From JBBRWV01 sp038248985 (GTDB lineage: Bacteria; Planctomycetota; Phycisphaerae; WQYP01): 19,431 nucleotides of DNA. A program made the position numbers and the translations under genes. The stretch spans positions 1 to 19,431 of the forward strand of contig JBBRWV010000070.1 in the NCBI GenBank assembly GCA_038248985.1, written 5' to 3'. How positions within the stretch are numbered: position 1 is the first letter of the stretch; each line of letters starts with the position of its first letter. Below the pieces are notes generated by a model. It saw only the letters and a program-made list of their open reading frames with translations, had not been told where the DNA came from and made no database searches. This document shows, piece by piece, positions 8,584-14,425 of the stretch.

Positions 8584-9684
8584 TTAGTTATTGAAATGGA
8601 AATGCACGATGTCCCCCTCGCGCATGATGTAACCCTTTCCCTCGCTGCGCATCCTGCCGGCCGCCTTGATCGCCACTTCGCTCTTCAATTCCACGAGGTC
8701 CTCATAACCGTAGACTTCGGCGCGGATGAAGCCTTTTTCAAAATCGGTGTGGATCACGCCTGCGGCCTGCGGCGCAGTCGCTCCGACCGGGATCGTCCAG
8801 GCGCGAATCTCCATCGGGCCGGCGGTGAAATAGCTCTGCAGTCCGAGCAGCCGATAGGCCTCATGCGCCAAGGTGTTCAAGGCTGGTTCTTTCATGCCAT
8901 AGTCCGCAAGCATCCCCAGGCGATCGTCTGCGGGCAGTTCCGCCAATTCGCTTTCCAGTTTTCCGCAGACCGGAACCACCACGCCGCCTTCGGTCTTGGC
9001 GCGTTCGCGCACGCGTTCGACCAGCGGCCCTTTTCCGAGTGGGTCGCTTTCATCCACGTTCGCCACGTACAAGACTTTTTTCGACGTCATCATTCCCAGG
9101 GTTTTCACCAATCGCAGGTCTTCGGGCTTCACGGCCCCGGAGGCGATTAACGCGCGAATAGGAATGCCCTTTTGCAAGGCGACAATAAAGCTTTCGACAA
9201 TCCCGACCATCAAGATCGCGTCTTTGTCACCGGCCCGGGCCAGTTTACGTTGCTTCTCCACATTTTTTTCCACGGTCTCGAGATCTGCGAACATCAGTTC
9301 CGTCTCAATCGTCTCGATGTCGCGAATCGGATCGACGCTGCCTTCCACGTGGGTAATGTCCCCGCCCTCAAAGCACCGCACTACGTGCAGCACCGCATCC
9401 ACTTCCCGAATGTGCGACAGGAATTTGTTCCCCAAACCTTCGCCTTTGCTGGCCCCGCGCACGATGCCTGCGATATCCACAATTCTGAGCAAGGCGGGAA
9501 CGAGCTTCTTGCTCTCAATGAAGCCACGGATGATCTCCAAGCGCCCGTCGGGTACGGCAACAACTCCTACGTTCGGCTCGATCGTGGCAAACGGATAGTT
9601 CGCCGCCAATGCCCCCGCATTCGTCAGGGCGTTAAAAATTGTGCTTTTCCCCACGTTTGGCAATCCAACAATCCCAACTTCCAT
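8584..9684 (-). CDS. ychF: Redox-regulated ATPase YchF (Obg-like ATPase, OLA1 family)
   Basis: YchF is a ribosome-associated P-loop ATPase of the Obg/TRAFAC class, implicated in translation and stress responses. At 366 residues the length is usual for the family. Visible motifs are the Walker A 'GLPNVGKST' (residues 7-15), the G3 'DIAG' (70-73) with 'VRGASKGEGLGNKFL', and 'NVDE' in place of the GTPase NKxD, which is the family signature for ATP rather than GTP preference. The C-terminus carries the TGS domain and ends in 'REGDIVHFHFNN'. The open frame extends 15 codons further upstream, but the ATG at 9684 has GAGGAA 6 bases ahead and gives the standard N-terminus 'MEVGIVGLPNVGKS'. It is transcribed divergently from the riboswitch operon. 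Confidence 0.97.
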   Translation of the reverse strand: MEVGIVGLPNVGKSTIFNALTNAGALAANYPFATIEPNVGVVAVPDGRLEIIRGFIESKKLVPALLRIVDIAGIVRGASKGEGLGNKFLSHIREVDAVLHVVRCFEGGDITHVEGSVDPIRDIETIETELMFADLETVEKNVEKQRKLARAGDKDAILMVGIVESFIVALQKGIPIRALIASGAVKPEDLRLVKTLGMMTSKKVLYVANVDESDPLGKGPLVERVRERAKTEGGVVVPVCGKLESELAELPADDRLGMLADYGMKEPALNTLAHEAYRLLGLQSYFTAGPMEIRAWTIPVGATAPQAAGVIHTDFEKGFIRAEVYGYEDLVELKSEVAIKAAGRMRSEGKGYIMREGDIVHFHFNN

Positions 9685-9728
9685 CGTTATTCCTCGCTCA
9701 GATATTCGGCAAAATGCAAAGAACAGCA

Positions 9729-9737
9729 ACTATACCA
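9729..9737 (-). promoter_or_regulatory. Putative extended -10 promoter for ychF
   Basis: On the minus strand the sequence reads TG-G-TATAGT, an extended -10 element, about 45 bases upstream of the ychF start codon. No strong -35 hexamer is present at the usual distance, which fits the extended -10 class. The assignment rests on consensus matching only. Confidence 0.5.
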
Positions 9738-9812
9738 CGCCGCCGCGTTCGCATCACGCCCGTCGACGGCAATCCACCAATCTGCAAAAAGTGTGACGGG
9801 ATTTGCAGGCTC

Positions 9813-9841
9813 TTGACCTTCCGGAAAGTGGATCGTATAGT
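9813..9841 (+). promoter_or_regulatory. Sigma70-type promoter of the SAM-riboswitch operon
   Basis: TTGACC (9813-9818) and TATAGT (9836-9841) are separated by exactly 17 bases. The predicted start of transcription, around 9848, lies just before the riboswitch aptamer at about 9864. That position is what a leader-controlled operon requires. Confidence 0.85.
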
Positions 9842-9863
9842 GTTTGATTCACAAGTGAATACG

Positions 9864-10036
9864 GCTCTTATCCAGAGTGTCTGAGGGACGGGCCCTATGA
9901 CGACACAGCAACCCGATCTGTACGCGAGCGCGGCAGATGCAGGTGCTAATTCCCACCCGATCTCCACCCAACCAAAGTTTCTGAATGTTCAGGACTGAGG
10001 ACTGCATGGGCGGAAGACCAGGGGATAGATAAGTGG
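9864..10036 (+). promoter_or_regulatory. SAM-I (S-box) riboswitch aptamer
   Basis: The region matches the S-box consensus in order: CTTATC then CAGAG (9867-9877), GAGGGACGGGCCC with TATGA (9883-9900), CAGCAACC (9906-9913) and GGTGCTAATTCC (9942-9953). Helices can be drawn directly. P2 is 9877-9881 with 9902-9906. P3 is ACC 9911-9913 with GGT 9942-9944 and ATCTG 9916-9920 with CAGAT 9934-9938. P1 is CTTATC 9867-9872 with GATAAG 10028-10033. The P1 3' strand is unusually far downstream, so the P4 region would be longer than usual. Known members of the family bind S-adenosylmethionine and repress methionine or cysteine genes. It sits between a good promoter and the thrC-like gene. The core call is firm; the P1 pairing is my manual fold. 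Confidence 0.92.
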
Positions 10037-10130
10037 ATCCTTTGCTTACCGCACCATGCGGTGGAAATTGGCGGCCTCTTATCGGGAAGAATCGATGGAA
10101 GATTCCTGGTTGGAGGCCGTAAGTGTTTTT
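10028..10130 (+). terminator. Riboswitch expression platform: antiterminator and intrinsic terminator
   Basis: Two mutually exclusive pairings are visible. The terminator stem is CGGCCTC (10072-10078) with GAGGCCG (10113-10119), enclosing a smaller GAATC/GATTC stem (10089-10093 with 10101-10105) and followed by a short spacer and TTTTT at 10126-10130. The antiterminator is GATAAG-T-GG (10028-10036) with CC-T-CTTATC (10075-10083), which uses part of the terminator 5' arm. The same GATAAG is the aptamer's P1 3' strand. Bound SAM should hold P1, free the 5' arm and stop transcription. The U-tract is short and starts 6 bases after the stem, so termination may be moderate. A small separate hairpin lies at 10048-10062. 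Confidence 0.75.
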
Positions 10131-10162
10131 GCGATGCGCAGCCATCGCCGAGGAGCCAGAAG

Positions 10163-11455
10163 ATGTCCTTTGTACTTGGATTGCAGTGTCGTGAGTGTGG
10201 CAAGCAATACCCACAAAAGGGTGTGCATGTGTGCGAGGTATGCTTTGGGCCGCTCGAAGTGCAATACGATTATGCAGCGATGAAGGGGAAGGTGACGCGG
10301 GACAGCATTGAAAAGCGCGAGCGCAATTTGTGGCGATACCGGGATCTTCTTCCAGTCGAGACGGAGCCGCGGGCGGGGCTGAACAGTGGTTACACACCCT
10401 TAAAGCGTGCGAAGAACCTAGAGAAGTTTCTGGGTGTGAGGGAGTTGTGGATCAAGGATGATTCAGCGAATTATCCCACATGGAGCTACAAGGAGCGCGT
10501 GGTATCCGTGGCGATCACCAAAGCGATTGAACTGGGGTATGACACGGTGGGCTGCGCGAGCACGGGAAATCTGGCCAACAGCGTGGCGGCCCATGCGGCG
10601 CAAGCGGGACTCAAGGCCTTTGTGATGATTCCGCACGATCTGGAATTGGGGAAGGTTCTGGGATCGCTCATCTTTGCACCAACGATGGTGCGAATTCAAG
10701 GCAACTATGATGATGTTAACCGGTTGTGCTCCGAAATTGCGGATAAATACAACTGGGCGATTGTGAACGTTAACCTGCGCCCGTTTTACACCGAAGGGGC
10801 AAAGACATTCGGTTTTGAAATTGCGGAGCAGTACGGTTGGAAACTGCCGCAACATACCATTTTGCCGACGGCCGGCGGGACGATTCTGCCCAAGGTGTAC
10901 AAGGCGTATCAGGAATTTATCAAGTTGGGATTGGTAGAAGACAATTCGCCCAAGATCTACTCCGCACAGCCGACCGGGTGCAATCCGGTGGTGGAGGCGA
11001 TTCGGGCCGGGCGTGAACTGATCAAGCCGCAGAAACCCAAAACGATTGCCAAGAGCTTGGCGATTGGGAATCCTGCCGATGGCTTTTACGTGGTGCAGAC
11101 CATTAAGCAGTGCGGCGGCTGGGGCGAAGACGCCACCGACGAGGAGATTATCGAAGCCATCAAACTGTTAGCAAGAACCGAGGGAATTTGGACAGAACCA
11201 GCGGGCGGTACGACATTGGCCTGCGCGATCAAGTTGATCAAGAGCGGACGGATTCCGAAGAATGAAAGCATTTGTGTCGGGATAACCGGCAATGGTTTGA
11301 AGACGGTGGAGGTGGTGCAAGATCATTTGGAGCAGCCACCGAGTATTCCGCCCAAGTTGGATGCGTTTGATGCTTTTATTCGGGAAATTGACAGTCGTAA
11401 ATCGACGAGCATTTTTGCGGCTGTGGAAGGTATCCGGGAGCCGGTAATCGTCTGA
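10163..11455 (+). CDS. thrC: Threonine-synthase-family PLP enzyme; predicted sulfur-accepting O-phosphohomoserine enzyme
   Basis: This is a 430-residue fold-type II PLP enzyme of the ThrC family, which converts O-phosphohomoserine to threonine. It has an N-terminal zinc ribbon (Cys9, Cys12, Cys24, Cys27). The PLP lysine is Lys110 in 'PTWSYKERVV', where many threonine synthases have 'PTGSFKDRG'. The cofactor and phosphate-binding loops appear as 'CASTGNLANS' (131-140) and 'PTAGG'. The ATG at 10163 was chosen over an upstream in-frame start at 10061 because GAGGAG lies 7 bases ahead and the upstream stretch is the riboswitch expression platform. It is the first gene after the SAM riboswitch and is followed by a sulfur carrier, a NIL protein and an E1. 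That context argues that it makes homocysteine by adding carrier-bound sulfur, instead of or besides making threonine. The fold is certain; the reaction is inference. Confidence 0.9.
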   Translation: MSFVLGLQCRECGKQYPQKGVHVCEVCFGPLEVQYDYAAMKGKVTRDSIEKRERNLWRYRDLLPVETEPRAGLNSGYTPLKRAKNLEKFLGVRELWIKDDSANYPTWSYKERVVSVAITKAIELGYDTVGCASTGNLANSVAAHAAQAGLKAFVMIPHDLELGKVLGSLIFAPTMVRIQGNYDDVNRLCSEIADKYNWAIVNVNLRPFYTEGAKTFGFEIAEQYGWKLPQHTILPTAGGTILPKVYKAYQEFIKLGLVEDNSPKIYSAQPTGCNPVVEAIRAGRELIKPQKPKTIAKSLAIGNPADGFYVVQTIKQCGGWGEDATDEEIIEAIKLLARTEGIWTEPAGGTTLACAIKLIKSGRIPKNESICVGITGNGLKTVEVVQDHLEQPPSIPPKLDAFDAFIREIDSRKSTSIFAAVEGIREPVIV

Positions 11456-11513
11456 CTTCCATGAACGGGCCATATTCTAAAATCTATACGAGGCAATGAA
11501 AGGATAATTTAGC

Positions 11514-11789
11514 ATGTCAGTAAAAGTTCGAATTCCCACACCCCTGAGGACGCTGACGAACGGGTTGGATATTGTGGAGCTCCATGGTGCCACCGTAGGC
11601 GACATTCTGAACGATCTGAATGGCAAGTTTGCGGGGATGGACAAACGGCTGTTCAAGCAACCGGGAGAGCTAAATCGCTTTGTAAATGTGTATGTGAACG
11701 ATGAAGATATTCGGTTTCTGGATAACCTGACGACGCCGATCAAGGATGGCGATGACGTCAGCATTGTTCCGGCAATTGCCGGTGGTTGA
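11514..11789 (+). CDS. ThiS/MoaD-like beta-grasp sulfur carrier protein
   Basis: The 91-residue product has the ubiquitin-like ThiS/MoaD pattern: 'VKVRIPTPLRTLT' as the first strand, 'VGDILNDLNGKF' as the helix, 'FVNVYVNDEDIRFLD' and 'IKDGDDVSIVPAIAGG' at the end. The chain ends exactly in Gly-Gly before the TGA, so the C-terminus is ready for adenylation and thiocarboxylation without peptidase trimming. An AAAGGA box stands 9 bases before the ATG. It lies 58 bases after thrC and upstream of a matching E1, so it is very likely the sulfur carrier for this operon rather than for thiamin or molybdopterin synthesis, of which there is no other sign here. The family is CysO/HcyS-like in arrangement. 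Confidence 0.92.
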   Translation: MSVKVRIPTPLRTLTNGLDIVELHGATVGDILNDLNGKFAGMDKRLFKQPGELNRFVNVYVNDEDIRFLDNLTTPIKDGDDVSIVPAIAGG

Positions 11790-11860
11790 ACAAGATATCG
11801 AACGGTGATGCTTGGGCAATTGTCCCACATGGGCTTGCGCGAGCGATTAGGAGAATGAAG

Positions 11861-12115
11861 ATGGCCGTAGTGAAAAAACGGGTTTGGCTGACATTTGGCA
11901 ACAAGACAATGGTGGAAACGCCGGCGCTGTGGCGGACGACCAGTAAGTTTCCGGATGTAAGTTTTGACATTCGTCAGGCCAGCGTCACGAACGAGATTGG
12001 GATAATGGCGGTTCTTTTTCAAGGAGAAGCGGAACGCCTGGAAGCGGCATTGAAGATGCTGCAAGAGCAGGGCGTCACCGTGGAGCCGATTGAAAAGAAT
12101 GTTATCGAGGGTTAG
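11861..12115 (+). CDS. Stand-alone NIL-domain protein
   Basis: An 84-residue protein that is almost entirely one NIL domain: 'RVWLTFGNKTMVETP' as the first strand and helix, 'VSFDIRQASV' as the second strand, 'GIMAVLFQGEAERLEAALKM' and 'LQEQGVTVEPIE'. NIL domains occur at the C-terminus of the methionine transporter ATPase MetN, where they bind methionine, and in NIL-ferredoxin proteins linked to homocysteine synthesis in methanogens. The start at 11861 was chosen over a TTG at 11786 that overlaps the carrier's stop, because AGGAG sits 7 bases upstream. Plausible roles are sensing methionine, or acting as an accessory to sulfur transfer. The sequence does not decide between them. Confidence 0.85.
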   Translation: MAVVKKRVWLTFGNKTMVETPALWRTTSKFPDVSFDIRQASVTNEIGIMAVLFQGEAERLEAALKMLQEQGVTVEPIEKNVIEG

Positions 12116-12165
12116 GTCAGCGGACCGTTTTGTTAAGTCATCACTTTTTAGATTCGTGAGTTTTT

Positions 12166-13260
12166 ATGGCGTTGGCAGATGTTGCAGAAGAGTTGGATAA
12201 GGCAGACCCGACACTGGCCCGTTACAACCGACAGATGTTGTGGGGGCCCATCGGAATTGAGGGGCAGAAAAAGCTTCGAGACAGCAAAGTCCTGATGGTC
12301 GGATGCGGCGCGCTGGGGACCGTTTTAGCGAACTTGCTGGCCCGGGCCGGGGTGGGGCAGATGACGATTGTGGATCGCGATTTCATTGAGATCACGAATT
12401 TGCAGCGGCAGGTGTTGTTTGATCACGACGACATTGATCAGAATTTGCCAAAGTCCGTGGCGGCGGCCAAAAAGATCGCACGGATCAATCCCGAGGTGCA
12501 GGTTGAGGCGGTGGTGGCAGATGTGAATCACCTGAACATCGAGCAGCTTTCAGCAGGCAAGGATTTGCTGCTGGACGGGACGGATAATTTTGAGACGCGT
12601 TTCTTGATCAATGACGTTTCCATCAAACATAACATTCCATGGATTTATGGTGCGTGCATCAGTGCGATGGGACTGGCAATGAACATATTGCCGAACGAGA
12701 CGCCTTGCTTGCGTTGCATTTTTGAGACAATGCCGCCGCCGGGGATGAATCCGACCTGCGATACGGCGGGCGTGCTGGGGCCTACGGTGAGCGTGGTGTC
12801 GAGTTGGCAGGCGTTGGAAGCGATGAAGCTGCTGACGGGCAATCGGAAAGACTTGTCGCCTTACCTGTTCAGTTTTGATTTGTGGGACAACCGCTTCCAA
12901 CAACTGAATGTGCGCAAAGCGAAGGAACTGGCGGACTGCCCATGCTGCAAGCATAAAAAGTTTGAGTACCTGAGCGGGGCGTTTACCAGCGCAACGACAT
13001 CATTGTGCGGACGGAACGCTGTCCAGATCAGTTCTACCGCAAACCACAAAGTCGACTTCAAGCAGATCGCAGCGAACTTGCGGAATGTGGGAAAAGCGAC
13101 GTTCAACAAGTTCATGCTGAAATGTCCGATCGTCGAAGGGACGGGCGAGCGGCGGAAAGAGTATGAGTTGACGCTGTTTGCGGATGGTCGAGCGATCTTG
13201 AAGGGCACTAATGACGCATCGACGGCAAAGGTTCTGTATTCGAAATATGTTGGGGCTTGA
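12166..13260 (+). CDS. MoeB/ThiF-like E1 sulfur-carrier adenylyltransferase with C-terminal extension
   Basis: E1-like enzymes adenylate the C-terminal glycine of ThiS/MoaD-type carriers and prepare the thiocarboxylate. In this 364-residue protein the nucleotide-binding loop is 'GCGALG' (46-51), followed by 'VDRD' (69-72) and 'NLQRQ' (78-82), and 'DGTDN' (137-141). Zinc-binding cysteines are Cys181/Cys184 ('CLRC') and Cys258/Cys261 ('CPCC'). Cys198 in 'NPTCDTAGVLGP' corresponds to the conserved cysteine of ThiF/MoeB. The last ~90 residues start with 'LCGRNAVQI' and end with 'LFADGRAILKGT' and 'YSKYVG'. This is a tail I remember from some long E1 proteins; it is not a rhodanese domain. The partner is almost certainly the carrier encoded two genes upstream. 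Confidence 0.93.
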   Translation: MALADVAEELDKADPTLARYNRQMLWGPIGIEGQKKLRDSKVLMVGCGALGTVLANLLARAGVGQMTIVDRDFIEITNLQRQVLFDHDDIDQNLPKSVAAAKKIARINPEVQVEAVVADVNHLNIEQLSAGKDLLLDGTDNFETRFLINDVSIKHNIPWIYGACISAMGLAMNILPNETPCLRCIFETMPPPGMNPTCDTAGVLGPTVSVVSSWQALEAMKLLTGNRKDLSPYLFSFDLWDNRFQQLNVRKAKELADCPCCKHKKFEYLSGAFTSATTSLCGRNAVQISSTANHKVDFKQIAANLRNVGKATFNKFMLKCPIVEGTGERRKEYELTLFADGRAILKGTNDASTAKVLYSKYVGA

Positions 13261-13298
13261 GGAAATCGTAATCTAGAAATCTGGTTAGGAGTCTAAAT

Positions 13299-13796
13299 AT
13301 GGCGATGTTGGAATCTTACCTGTCCGTTATCACCCATACGCGGAATCAAACATTGAAACTGGTGGCGGATTTGACGGACGACCAAATGGTTGCGCAACCG
13401 GCGCCGAAGATGAATCATGCCGCGTGGGTCCTGGGGCATCTGCTGCAGGTGGATCACGCGTTCCTGACATTGATCACGGGCGAGGCCGGCCCATCGTGGA
13501 TTGATGACGGCTGGCGGGTAGTTTACGGCGGCAAGAGCGAACCCGTGGCAGACAAATCGAAGTACAAGAGCAAGCATTTTTACGTTGAAAAACTCGCAAA
13601 CGTGCGAGAGCAGATCATCGCACGGTTGAAGAAGATGGTGCCGACGGACTTTTTGATTGAGCATCCTGATCCGGCCCGGCGGAAGCGGTTTCCCACGGTG
13701 GGCCACGCCGTGATGTTTTACGGCACGTGGCATGAGGCATATCACTCAGGCCAATTGTCGGCGTGGCGGCGGGTGCAGGGGTGGCCCGCAGTTTGA
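13299..13796 (+). CDS. DinB-family putative metal-dependent protein
   Basis: A 165-residue four-helix-bundle protein of the DinB/YfiT superfamily. The metal-binding histidines are visible: His47 in 'WVLGHLLQVDH', and His145 and His149 in 'WHEAYHSGQLS'. Superfamily members include thiol S-transferases such as BstA and mycothiol-dependent enzymes, but many are uncharacterised. AGGAG lies 8 bases before the ATG. It follows the E1 by 38 bases on the same strand, so it is probably co-transcribed. A link to thiol chemistry is attractive given the neighbours but is not shown by the sequence. Confidence 0.85.
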   Translation: MAMLESYLSVITHTRNQTLKLVADLTDDQMVAQPAPKMNHAAWVLGHLLQVDHAFLTLITGEAGPSWIDDGWRVVYGGKSEPVADKSKYKSKHFYVEKLANVREQIIARLKKMVPTDFLIEHPDPARRKRFPTVGHAVMFYGTWHEAYHSGQLSAWRRVQGWPAV

Positions 13797-13830
13797 GTCA
13801 ATCGTTCCGATGGTTCAGGAGCAGACAAAC

Positions 13831-14391
13831 ATGGAAGCGAGGCAGCAGAGCATTCGAATACCACCGGTACAGTTAAACTCCGTAGAAGTGCCTCCGCAGA
13901 TGCTAAAACAAGGGGAACTTTTTGTTATTGCCGAAGGTGGTCAGGCCAGCAGTCGCTGCCTTAAATGTAATTCAACAGAGTCACTTGTTGCACTGAATGT
14001 TTATCTGAATTGGCGACCGGATCCCGGTTTTGTTGGACGATTGCCCATTGTCCGTACAGTGCACCGCGTTACTCAGACGCAATCCAGCCGACTTACGGTT
14101 TTTCTATGTCCGATACACCACAAGGCAATGACGATACGGTCACACATCTTTGCCGTGCTAGCATTTCTTAGCTTTCTTTCTGTCTTGTCAATGTTGGTAT
14201 TCGACCGTGATAAATCAGAGATGCTTAAATTCATCGGCGGTCTGCTCATCTTTGCTACTCTCGGTTTCTTCACTTTGTATCGGGTGTTTGCTCGTGCTTC
14301 ACTTAACATCAAACATAAAGAAGTGGGTTATTTGTGGATAGAGGGTGCTGGTGCTCCATTCCTAAATAGCCTTCCCGAGGTAACCTCGTAG
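13831..14391 (+). CDS. Unidentified small membrane protein with cysteine/histidine cluster
   Basis: I do not recognise the family with certainty. From ATG 13831, which has AGGAG 9 bases upstream (the frame is open further upstream), the product is 186 residues. It has a possible metal site, Cys43-x2-Cys46 ('CLKC') with Cys93-x2-His96-His97 ('CPIHH'). Two hydrophobic segments at about 105-124 and 133-152 look like transmembrane helices. The C-terminal part reads 'GYLWIEGAGAPFLNSLPE'. The base composition is clearly richer in A/T than the operon genes on either side, which suggests a different origin. It lies between dinB and the cysteine desulfurase on the same strand. A short inverted repeat, CGAGG-TAA-CCTCG (14376-14388), lies at its stop codon and may weaken read-through. 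Function unknown. Confidence 0.7.
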   Translation: MEARQQSIRIPPVQLNSVEVPPQMLKQGELFVIAEGGQASSRCLKCNSTESLVALNVYLNWRPDPGFVGRLPIVRTVHRVTQTQSSRLTVFLCPIHHKAMTIRSHIFAVLAFLSFLSVLSMLVFDRDKSEMLKFIGGLLIFATLGFFTLYRVFARASLNIKHKEVGYLWIEGAGAPFLNSLPEVTS

Positions 14392-14425
14392 AATTTTGCG
14401 GCCTTGACCGTAAGGAATATCTGTT

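Noticed and set aside
10048..10062. ACCGCA-CCA-TGCGGT hairpin as the riboswitch terminator.
   Set aside because: No U-tract follows it; the stem at 10072-10119 with TTTTT at 10126-10130 is the better candidate and shares bases with the antiterminator.
10061..10162. Upstream in-frame start giving a ThrC 34 residues longer.
   Set aside because: Those bases form the riboswitch terminator, and the ATG at 10163 has GAGGAG 7 bases ahead and starts just before the zinc ribbon.
9849..10397. 182-codon minus-strand frame across the riboswitch and the start of thrC.
   Set aside because: It overlaps the promoter-leader region and the thrC 5' end, and its product has no recognisable features.
11786..11860. 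TTG start for the NIL protein overlapping the sulfur-carrier stop codon.
   Set aside because: Translational coupling is possible, but the added 25 residues fall outside the NIL domain and AGGAG points to the ATG at 11861.
12115..12133. GGTC-AGCG-GACC hairpin followed by GTTTTGTT between the NIL and E1 genes.
   Set aside because: A 4-bp stem and interrupted T-run are too weak to call a terminator within an apparent operon.
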